DNA of 17,277 bases from an uncultured Bacteroidales bacterium. GTDB taxonomy: Bacteria; Bacteroidota; Bacteroidia; Bacteroidales; UBA3663. A model generated the notes under the pieces. It was not told the origin of the DNA, made no database searches, and saw only the letters and a program-made list of their open reading frames with translations. A program made the translations under genes and the position numbers. Positions 1 through 6,117 of the stretch are shown piece after piece (positions within the stretch are counted from its first letter, which is position 1; each line of letters starts with the position of its first letter). Location of the stretch: NCBI GenBank assembly GCA_905236195.1, contig CAJOOX010000038.1, positions 1 to 17,277 on the forward strand, in the 5' to 3' direction.

Positions 1-842
1 CGCACAGCCGATGCTCTGGCTGTGACGATAAACTCCGGGAAATCATAGTGCTGTTTCGTCTGTTTGTCGTCCACCGTCAGGGAACTGTTGCTATAAACGA
101 TGAGTGTGGGCAGGAGCGAAAGGTGCAGCAGCCAGCCCTCATGGGGCACATAGTTGTAGGCGTAGCCTGCTCCGATGCCGACGTTCACTGTATTCAGCTT
201 GAGGTACGTATCCCCGTCGTAGACCGCACGCTGTCCCATGACTGAAGCCGCCAGCAGGAAACTGCCCGCCGAACGGCGCTGGATGTAGCTCTGGGAGAAG
301 GCGGCGGGATAGGAGAAGCGGCGGCTGTTGAATGCATAGTAGCCGTTGAGGTTCAGCGTCCGTACCTTCAGCATTCCGTCGGGCAGGTTGTAACGCGGCC
401 AGCCGTCCTGGACATACCAGCCCTTGAAGTTGCGGGCATCCTGCCAGATGAAGTCGAAACCGAAACGGCGGCGGTAGATATTCAAGTTAAGCTCGTAGTC
501 GTGGTTCTTGCCTGAGAACTGGGCAGGGTTCAACGCCAGGCTCAGCATCAGACCCTGATAACCAGCGCCGAGGCTGATGGTGGTCTTGTTTTTGGCATCC
601 ATCCTCGACTTGAAGTGCTGTCCGTTGTCAATACCCTTGGTCTCAACGGTCAACCCTGACAGGTTCACCCTTGCCATGATGGTCCACTTGGACTGCGGAC
701 GTGCCAGATAGGCCGTATCATACCGCACCTTGCGGTAATTCTCGGTCAGCATGCTGTCCAGACGGTGGAAAATATTCTGGGCCGGCAAGGACGGAATCAC
801 GGCACACAGCAGAACGGCAGCCACTAAAATGGTCTTTCTCAT
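1..842 (-). CDS. DUF4421 family outer-membrane-type protein (3' end outside window)
   Basis: An open frame of 280 codons runs on the minus strand from an ATG at 840-842 to the window edge without a stop, so the C-terminus is missing. The first 21 residues form a signal peptide (MRKTILVAAVL, then a hydrophobic stretch ending LPA before Q), so the product is exported. The mature part has alternating aromatic and polar segments typical of outer-membrane beta strands. It also carries phrases I recognise from the Bacteroidota DUF4421 family: the segment around ARPQSKWT, then NLSGLTVETKG, ALNPAQFSGKNHDYE, and FSYPAAFSQSYIQRRSAGSF. The function of DUF4421 is unknown to me. The gene starts 9 nt after the stop of the RND pump gene, so it is very probably co-transcribed with the efflux genes. 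The family call is from recalled sequence similarity. The barrel topology is inferred. Confidence 0.82.
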   Translation of the reverse strand, partial: MRKTILVAAVLLCAVIPSLPAQNIFHRLDSMLTENYRKVRYDTAYLARPQSKWTIMARVNLSGLTVETKGIDNGQHFKSRMDAKNKTTISLGAGYQGLMLSLALNPAQFSGKNHDYELNLNIYRRRFGFDFIWQDARNFKGWYVQDGWPRYNLPDGMLKVRTLNLNGYYAFNSRRFSYPAAFSQSYIQRRSAGSFLLAASVMGQRAVYDGDTYLKLNTVNVGIGAGYAYNYVPHEGWLLHLSLLPTLIVYSNSSLTVDDKQTKQHYDFPEFIVTARASAV

Positions 843-851
843 TTCGGGAGG

Positions 852-3800
852 TTATTTTGAGGAGTCTCCTTCGGGAACTGTCTCTTCGGTCTTGCCCTGG
901 AAACGCTCGTGCAGTTTCTGGAACACGATGAAGAAGGCAGGCACCACAAAGAGCAGAGCAATGGTACCGACGGTCATACCGCCAATCACACCGAGAGCCA
1001 GGGCGCGGTTGCCGTTGGCGCCGGCACCGCCCTCGATGACGAGAGGAATCATACCGATGATCATCGTGAGAACCGTCATGAGGATGGGACGCAGACGTTC
1101 CTTACATGCCTCAAAGGCCGCATCGACGATGCTAAGACCCTGGGCACGGCGCTCGGCGGCGAACTCAGTGATAAGGATGGCTGTCTTAGCCAGCAGACCG
1201 ATGAGCATGATGACACCCGTCTGCAGGTAGATGTTGTTGTCCATGCCAGGCAAACCCAACAGACTACCCAAGTAGGCGAACACAAAGGCACCCATCAGTC
1301 CGAACGGTACGCTGAAAAGCACGGCCCACGGTGTGAACCACGAGTTGTAGAGCGAAGCCAGGATGAGGTAGATCAGGATGGCACAGATGACATAGATGAG
1401 GGCTGTGGCATTGGAGTTGGCTGTCTCCTCGAGCTCGCGCGACATACCGCTGTACTCGTAGGTAGCCGTGTTGGGCATCTCCTCCCTGAACACTTCGTCA
1501 ATGGCCTTGTGGGCGTCTCCCTCGGTATATCCGTTACCGGTCTGGATGAAGCAGGAGATGCTCTGGAACAGGTTGAAGTGCTCGATGTTGGCCGGGCCGA
1601 CAATCTGTTTGAGCGTGACGAACTCGGAGATGGGCGTCATCTTGCCGCTCCCCACCTGCATGAAGATATTCTGGAGCGACTGCGGATCGAGACGATACTC
1701 GGGCGAGGCGGCCGCCATGATACGATAGACCTTACCGAACTGGTTGAAGTTGCCGATATAGGCACCACCGCAGTAGGTACCGAGGGTAGTGAGAACAGCT
1801 TCTGGTGTCACACCGGCACGGTCGCACTGGGCAGCATCGACATCAACCTGATACTTTGGGAATCTCTCCGAGTAGGTTGATGAGGCGGAGGCTATCTCAG
1901 GACGCTCCGACAGCTTGGCCAGGAAGCGCTCGGTCTGCTTGGAGAATTCCGACAGGTTGCCGTCGGTGGGATCCTCCACAACGAGGCTCACACTGTTGCT
2001 CGTACCATAGCCGGGAATCTGCGGCATCTCGAAAGGCAGCACCCGTACATCCTTAATCTCCAGACAGTCGAAGTAGAAACGGTACATGACAAGCGTCAGC
2101 AAGTGGTTCATACCCGGACGTTCCTCCCAGTTCTTGAGACGAACCACCATTGTGGCATAGTTAGAACCGGCACCCGACATCATACCATAACCGCAGGTGA
2201 CGGCAAAGCTCTCCAATTCGGGAATCTGCTTCGCTTTCTCTTCCACCGCTTTCACCATCTCACGCGTCTGCTGCAGTGTGCTGCCTTCCGGTGCTTGCAA
2301 CTCAGCCAGGAACACACCTTGGTCTTCCTGAGGAACCAGGCCCGAGGGCAGATTCTGCATGAAGAATACGAGCAGCACACCGGCCGCAGCCAGTGAAATC
2401 CATGCCAAAACGGGACGTTTGATGAACTTCTGTACACTACGGCTGTATTTATCGGCTATGGCATTGTAGCTGACGGTATAGGCTTTCCGGGTGTAATAGG
2501 TCAGCGACTTCTTCTCGTCTTCCTGCTCCGATATCTTCATCATGATGGCACAGAGAGCCGGACAGAGCGTCAGGGCCGACACACACGAAAGACCCACGGA
2601 CGAGGCGATGGTAATGCCGAACTGGGTAAAGAACGTACCCGAGGTACCGGGCATGAACGTCACGGGGATAAACACGGCCATAAATACCAAGGTACAAGAA
2701 ACAACGGCCACCGAAACCTCGTTCATGGCCTGACGGGAGGCTTCACGGGCATCGCTGATGCCGCCCTCCATCTTGGCCATGACTGCTTCGACCACCACGA
2801 TGGCATCGTCGACCACCGTACCGATGGCCAGCACGAGGGCGAACAGCGTAAGGATGTTCAACGAGAATCCCGCCAGCTTAACAACGGCAAACGTACCCAA
2901 CAGCGAAACGATGATGGATATAGAGGGGATGATGGTGGCCTTGAAATTCTGCAGGAAGAAGAACACCACCAGGATAACGAGGATGATGGCAATGACAAGC
3001 GTTTCGACCACGTTGTGGATGGCGGCGAAAAGGAAATCGTCGCTGGTCATCAGAGTCACGAACTCCAGGCCTGCCGGCATGGTTGACTTCACCTCCTCAA
3101 ACGTCTGGTTGATGCTGGCGTTCACCTGAGTGGCGTTAGCGCCCGGCGCGGCGAACACCATGAACATGGCACCCGGTCGATCCTGTATATTGGAGGTGAA
3201 GTTGTAGCTCATAGCTCCGATTTTCACATCGGCCACATCGCTCAGCTGCAGCATGCCGCCGCCGCTGGTGCGCAGTACGATGTCGTTGAACTCCTCGACG
3301 CTCTTGAGCGTGCCTTTATACTGCATGGAATACTGATAGGAGTTCGCCGACTGCTCACCCAACGAACCGACAGCCGCCACGAAACTCTGTCCGCCGATGG
3401 CCGCGAAGATATCGTTGGGGGTCAGGCCGTACTGTGCCATCACGTCGGGCTTGAGCCAGATGCGCAAGGCGTAGGTGTTACCCATGCTTTGCACATTACC
3501 CACACCGGTGATACGCATCAGGCGCGGCTTGATGTTGATATCGACATAGTTCGAGACGAAATCCTCGTCATACTTGCCATCGGCACTCTTGACAGCGAAA
3601 ATCTGAAGGATATTGTTCTGCCGTTTCTCCACAGTTACGCCGATCTTGTTCACGTCGGCAGGTAACAGTGCCTGTGTACGGGTCACGCGGTTCTGTACGT
3701 TCACCGTCGCCATGTCGGGGTCGGTGCCCTGTTTGAAATAGACCGTAATCTCCGCATCACCAGTGGAGGATGCCTTAGAGGTCATATAGGTCATGTCGGG

Positions 3801-4019
3801 CACACCGTTGATGGCCTCTTCAAGCGGTTGGATAACCGACTTCATCACCGTGTTCTCGTCAGCACCGCTATAGCTGGTGGAGATCATCACCGTAGGAGGT
3901 GCTATATCAGGATACTGCTCAACGGGCAATGTACTCATCGAGATGTAGCCCACCAGCGCTATCACAATCGAGATGGCGCACGCCATCACGTATTTATTGA
4001 TAAAGATATTATTCTTCAT
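852..4019 (-). CDS. RND multidrug efflux pump inner-membrane subunit (HAE1/AcrB-like)
   Basis: This 1055-residue protein has the normal length for AcrB/MexB-type proton-driven exporters, which take drugs, bile salts or similar molecules from the inner membrane and periplasm. The N-terminal membrane segment (about 10-30) is followed by the porter-domain phrase LPVEQYPDIAPP. Membrane segment 4 carries the proton-relay pair D404-D405 within GTVVDDAIVVVE. Segment 10 carries K945 within IGLLAKTAILITEFA. These match the Asp-Asp and Lys residues essential in AcrB. A second porter repeat spans about 560-870. The ATG at 4017-4019 is preceded by GAAGAA. The gene follows the adaptor lipoprotein gene after 42 nt and precedes a DUF4421 gene by 9 nt, so all three are likely one transcript. 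The family assignment is secure. The substrate cannot be read from sequence, and no regulator gene is adjacent. Confidence 0.97.
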   Translation of the reverse strand: MKNNIFINKYVMACAISIVIALVGYISMSTLPVEQYPDIAPPTVMISTSYSGADENTVMKSVIQPLEEAINGVPDMTYMTSKASSTGDAEITVYFKQGTDPDMATVNVQNRVTRTQALLPADVNKIGVTVEKRQNNILQIFAVKSADGKYDEDFVSNYVDINIKPRLMRITGVGNVQSMGNTYALRIWLKPDVMAQYGLTPNDIFAAIGGQSFVAAVGSLGEQSANSYQYSMQYKGTLKSVEEFNDIVLRTSGGGMLQLSDVADVKIGAMSYNFTSNIQDRPGAMFMVFAAPGANATQVNASINQTFEEVKSTMPAGLEFVTLMTSDDFLFAAIHNVVETLVIAIILVILVVFFFLQNFKATIIPSISIIVSLLGTFAVVKLAGFSLNILTLFALVLAIGTVVDDAIVVVEAVMAKMEGGISDAREASRQAMNEVSVAVVSCTLVFMAVFIPVTFMPGTSGTFFTQFGITIASSVGLSCVSALTLCPALCAIMMKISEQEDEKKSLTYYTRKAYTVSYNAIADKYSRSVQKFIKRPVLAWISLAAAGVLLVFFMQNLPSGLVPQEDQGVFLAELQAPEGSTLQQTREMVKAVEEKAKQIPELESFAVTCGYGMMSGAGSNYATMVVRLKNWEERPGMNHLLTLVMYRFYFDCLEIKDVRVLPFEMPQIPGYGTSNSVSLVVEDPTDGNLSEFSKQTERFLAKLSERPEIASASSTYSERFPKYQVDVDAAQCDRAGVTPEAVLTTLGTYCGGAYIGNFNQFGKVYRIMAAASPEYRLDPQSLQNIFMQVGSGKMTPISEFVTLKQIVGPANIEHFNLFQSISCFIQTGNGYTEGDAHKAIDEVFREEMPNTATYEYSGMSRELEETANSNATALIYVICAILIYLILASLYNSWFTPWAVLFSVPFGLMGAFVFAYLGSLLGLPGMDNNIYLQTGVIMLIGLLAKTAILITEFAAERRAQGLSIVDAAFEACKERLRPILMTVLTMIIGMIPLVIEGGAGANGNRALALGVIGGMTVGTIALLFVVPAFFIVFQKLHERFQGKTEETVPEGDSSK

Positions 4020-4024
4020 TTCTT

Positions 4025-4048
4025 CGTTATTACGTTATAACGTTATCA
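4025..4048. repeat. Three copies of an 8-bp unit between adaptor and pump genes
   Basis: On the plus strand CGTTAT recurs at 4025, 4033 and 4041 with an exact 8-bp period; the two bases after each copy vary. The phasing produces a perfect 12-bp palindrome, ACGTTATAACGT, at 4032-4043. It lies in the 42-nt gap just ahead of the pump start codon. It may be slippage-derived or a small RNA structure. No function is shown. Confidence 0.6.
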
Positions 4049-4061
4049 CGATATTGCGAAA

Positions 4062-5171
4062 TTATTTTTTCACTGCTTCCGGGAACAGTACTCTCTGTCC
4101 TTCGGTCACATTGTTTGCCCCCACGGTTACGATCCGGGTGCCTTCGTTGAGTCCGCTGGTTACGATGAATTCTTTGCCGTTGCCGGGATCTTCAATCTTG
4201 ACGGACAATGCGGTGACAGTGCTGTCGGCCTGTACCTTATACACCAGTGCTTTGTCCTGTAGGCGCACCACCGCATGCTGGGGAATAACAATCACGTCCT
4301 TTTCATCAAAAGACATGACAACGGAGCCCTGAATGCCGGAGTACAGATGACCTTCCGGATTGGGGAACGACACTTTGGAGGTCAGCGAGCCTGTGGCGGC
4401 GTTGACTACACCCGTCAGGCTGACAACATGGCCCTTGTGAGGATACTCCGTACCGTTCTTCATCACAAAGGTGGCTTCGGGAAGATCGGCAATGTACTTA
4501 TCCACATCCGCAGCCTTCATACCGCTCTGAACCATGGTTTCGACTATCGATTCTGTCACGGAGAACTCGGCATACATCGTTGCATTGCCACTCAGCATGG
4601 TCAACTGGGTCATGGGAGAAACCTGGTCGCCAGTGTGGACGGGGATTTCGCCGATGACGCCCGAAACGGTGGCTGTGATGGTGCAGAAACCGAGGTTCAC
4701 CTTGGCACGGCTCACTGCAGCCTGTGCCTGGGCCACTGCGGCCTGTGCCTGCTTGTATGCATTCTCGGAGTTGTTCAGCATGTAGCTGCTCACAATCTTT
4801 TTCTCAAACAGGTTCTTGTTCGACTCGTACTCCAGCTTCGCCGAGTTCTCCTGAGCCTGAGCGGCCTGCAGGTTGGCCTGGGCGGCTTCCAGCTCCAGTT
4901 GGGCATTGCGCGAGTCTATGATGAAGAGGGTCTGGCCCTGCTTGACCTGCTGACCTTCGGACACGCAGATTTTCATCAGCTGGCCGCTCACCTGCGGTAT
5001 CACCGTCACATCGTTCTGGCCTTTCATGCGGGCACTGAACTTATACGGTATCACAATGTCCGATTTTGTCACGGTCATCGTCTCGTACGATGAGTTTGTC
5101 AATTTGGGTTCGTCAATCCCGCACGATGCCAGCACCAGGCTGAACATCAGACTCCATTTGATTGCTTTCAT
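4062..5171 (-). CDS. RND efflux periplasmic adaptor lipoprotein (membrane fusion protein, AcrA-like)
   Basis: This 369-residue periplasmic adaptor links an RND pump to an outer-membrane exit channel. The N-terminus is a lipoprotein signal with lipobox LASC, giving Cys17 as the lipidated residue. Then come a first lipoyl half (about 52-88, including VIPQVSGQL), an Ala/Gln-rich alpha-hairpin (about 89-160, with repeated AQAN and QAQAAVAQAQ heptads), a second lipoyl half (about 162-190, ATVSGVIGEIPVHTGDQV), and beta-barrel and membrane-proximal domains to the end. The domain order and length match the HlyD/AcrA family. The hairpin is short, as in adaptors that dock to TolC-like channels. The pump gene starts 42 nt downstream. 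No typical strong ribosome site is seen before the ATG, which is common in Bacteroidota. The family is certain. Which outer-membrane channel it uses is not visible here. Confidence 0.96.
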   Translation of the reverse strand: MKAIKWSLMFSLVLASCGIDEPKLTNSSYETMTVTKSDIVIPYKFSARMKGQNDVTVIPQVSGQLMKICVSEGQQVKQGQTLFIIDSRNAQLELEAAQANLQAAQAQENSAKLEYESNKNLFEKKIVSSYMLNNSENAYKQAQAAVAQAQAAVSRAKVNLGFCTITATVSGVIGEIPVHTGDQVSPMTQLTMLSGNATMYAEFSVTESIVETMVQSGMKAADVDKYIADLPEATFVMKNGTEYPHKGHVVSLTGVVNAATGSLTSKVSFPNPEGHLYSGIQGSVVMSFDEKDVIVIPQHAVVRLQDKALVYKVQADSTVTALSVKIEDPGNGKEFIVTSGLNEGTRIVTVGANNVTEGQRVLFPEAVKK

Positions 5172-5222
5172 TTTAATGTTCTTATATGATAAAATTAATT
5201 ATAATTGCAGTTATTGATTTCT

Positions 5223-5266
5223 GGGACAGCAAGCGCCCTGTCTCGGGTCGGAGCCATTATTCCGAC
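5223..5266 (-). other. Two small hairpins upstream of the efflux adaptor gene
   Basis: The 108-nt gap between the small zinc-ribbon gene and the adaptor gene contains two inverted repeats. GTCGGA (5247-5252) pairs with TCCGAC (5261-5266) in a 6-bp stem. Around 5223-5244, GGGACAG and CTGTCTC form a stem with one wobble or mismatch depending on strand. Neither is followed by a T-tract on the minus strand, so they are not typical terminators. A weak -7-like box (TAATTTTA, 5190-5197) lies closer to the adaptor start but lacks a -33 box. The hairpins could be a 5' regulatory element of the pump mRNA or have no role. Confidence 0.35.
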
Positions 5267-5279
5267 GAACAAGCCCTGA

Positions 5280-5522
5280 TCAGGCAGTTGTAATGATTGC
5301 ATACAAAACGACGCCTGCTGCCGCTATCAGATACAGCAACACCGCATTCCTGAAAGAATAGCGGCCTATCTTTGCAGACTGTCCGCAACGGGGACAGTAG
5401 TTGCCTGTATAGTGTGTACCACATGTCGTAAATACCCGCTGCTCATCTGAGAGCGGAGCCATCCGATGAGGTTCCTTCTGCCATTGGCAGAACTGTCTGT
5501 ATTTCTCTTTCAGTCCAGACAT
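5280..5522 (-). CDS. Small zinc-ribbon protein with C-terminal membrane segment, related to the DUF3667 N-terminus
   Basis: This 80-residue protein has an N-terminal part (MSGLKEKYRQF, then the QWQKEPH region) and a ribbon-like motif TTCGTHYTGNYCPRCGQ that resemble the start of DUF3667 membrane proteins of Bacteroidota. In place of the long multi-pass region usual for DUF3667, it ends in one hydrophobic helix (about residues 59-79, LLYLIAAAGVVLYAIITTA). The metal site appears to be one Cys, a possible His, then a CxxC pair, so zinc binding is likely but may be degenerate. The gene has its own upstream promoter-like -7 box. It lies 108 nt before the efflux adaptor gene on the same strand and could be read into it. 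The function is unknown. It could be a shortened paralogue rather than a broken gene, since the frame is intact with a clean stop. Confidence 0.7.
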   Translation of the reverse strand: MSGLKEKYRQFCQWQKEPHRMAPLSDEQRVFTTCGTHYTGNYCPRCGQSAKIGRYSFRNAVLLYLIAAAGVVLYAIITTA

Positions 5523-5667
5523 CTCTTCATTCAGAAATATGTAAAAATCCTTTTTATGCCGTTATAGCCCTATTATACCTACTTGAAAGGAGGGGTTTCT
5601 GAGTTGGGTAGTATTTATTAAATAAATAACTTAAAAAACTCCTCGGGCGGACTTGACATTTGCGTTG

Positions 5668-5675
5668 CAAATATA
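5668..5675 (-). promoter_or_regulatory. Putative -7 promoter box for the small zinc-ribbon gene
   Basis: On the minus strand the bases read TATATTTG, an exact match to the Bacteroidota -7 consensus TAnnTTTG. At the expected distance of 20 bases there is only a weak -33 box (TGCA, 5696-5699). Transcription would start near 5661-5664 and give a leader of about 140 nt. It might also serve the efflux genes downstream. Confidence 0.5.
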
Positions 5676-5722
5676 CACTTTTATTTTTAATTATTTGCAC
5701 TGTGAGCGCAAAATTTTTATAC

Positions 5723-5762
5723 TTTTGTAAATTTTGCAATCATTTTGTAAATTTTGTAATCA
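5723..5762. repeat. Tandem 20-bp direct repeat, two copies
   Basis: The unit TTTTGTAAATTTTGCAATCA (5723-5742) is followed directly by a second copy (5743-5762) with one change (C to T). The repeat lies in an AT-rich intergenic region, just upstream of the promoter-like box for the zinc-ribbon gene. It may be a protein-binding array or a slippage product. Confidence 0.75.
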
Positions 5763-5824
5763 TTTCATGTTGCATTTTCCTTTTTGGGGGTATGCCCCCA
5801 AGTGGACGGATATTAAGAGGCAGT

Positions 5825-5859
5825 AAAAACAGCCCCGCATCAACCGATACGGAGCTGTT
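5825..5859 (-). terminator. Intrinsic terminator of tRNA-Leu
   Basis: On the minus strand, 8 nt after the tRNA 3' end, AACAGCTCCGTATC pairs with the 3' arm GATGCGGGGCTGTT in an uninterrupted 14-bp stem (two G-U pairs) closed by a GGTT loop at 5828-5859. A short T run follows. This is a clear rho-independent terminator for the single-tRNA transcript. Confidence 0.85.
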
Positions 5860-5866
5860 ATCCCGG

Positions 5867-5948
5867 TACGCAGGGCGGGACTCGAACCCGCAAGCCTTTC
5901 GGCACCAGATCCTAAGTCTGGCGTGTCTACCAATTCCACCACTTGCGC
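5867..5948 (-). tRNA. tRNA-Leu (anticodon UAG)
   Basis: The minus strand carries the tRNA-Leu signature GTGGAATTGGTAGACAC in the D arm. The anticodon stem-loop is CCAGA-CTTAGGA-TCTGG with anticodon TAG (complement at 5912-5914), which reads CUA-type leucine codons. There is a class II long variable arm (TGCCGAAAGGCTT) and a T arm GCGGG-TTCGAGT-CCCGC. The acceptor stem pairs GCGCAAG with CCTGCGT, including a G-U at 1-72 and an A-C mismatch at 6-67. The discriminator is A, and a full CCA is not encoded. The gene has its own promoter and terminator. Confidence 0.95.
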
Positions 5949-5960
5949 GAAATGCGGGTG

Positions 5961-5992
5961 CAAAGATACGGCTTTTTTTTGAGATAGCCAAA
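5961..5992 (-). promoter_or_regulatory. Promoter of tRNA-Leu
   Basis: On the minus strand a TTTG box (5989-5992) is followed after exactly 20 bases by TATCTTTG (5961-5968), the Bacteroidota -33/-7 arrangement. The spacer contains an A run. Transcription would start a few bases before the tRNA. The arrangement and sequence are nearly the same as at the tRNA-Ser promoter at 9776-9807. Confidence 0.8.
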
Positions 5993-6117
5993 TATTTTTT
6001 GAAAAAAGTGTCTTCTACTACTTAATTATGCAATTATTTATTCCTCTTAGGAAGACCTGTCTAACCTCTCTCAATGAGGGATGGACTCCTGTTGGTCCTT
6101 ATTGACGGCCCTGGGTA

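Larger units (their letters stand above)
5523..5866. other. Non-coding stretch between the small zinc-ribbon gene and tRNA-Leu
   Basis: I see no protein-coding gene here. Read on the minus strand, it holds the tRNA-Leu terminator (5825-5859), a short GGGGG/CCCCC inverted repeat with loop TATG (5784-5801), a 20-bp tandem repeat (5723-5762), a promoter-like -7 box (5668-5675), and then a likely leader of about 140 nt for the zinc-ribbon gene. The leader contains a 15-bp AT palindrome (5613-5627). The AT content is much higher than in the flanking genes. Confidence 0.6.

Noticed and set aside
909..1880. 323-codon open frame on the plus strand inside the RND pump gene
   Set aside because: It lies wholly antisense to a clear AcrB-like gene. 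Its His/Asp/Gly-rich composition is what the reverse strand of this gene would give, and no domain is recognisable.
5784..5801. GGGGG-TATG-CCCCC hairpin as a terminator
   Set aside because: No T-tract follows it on the minus strand, and on the plus strand the T run precedes it. The 14-bp stem at 5828-5859 already terminates the tRNA transcript.
5660..6025. 121-codon plus-strand frame across the tRNA-Leu region
   Set aside because: It reads antisense through a well-formed tRNA, its terminator and its promoter, and gives no recognisable protein.
6026..6117. Possible terminator or small RNA after the M6 protease gene
   Set aside because: Only short 4-5 bp stems and no T-tract are visible on the minus strand, which is not enough to call a feature.
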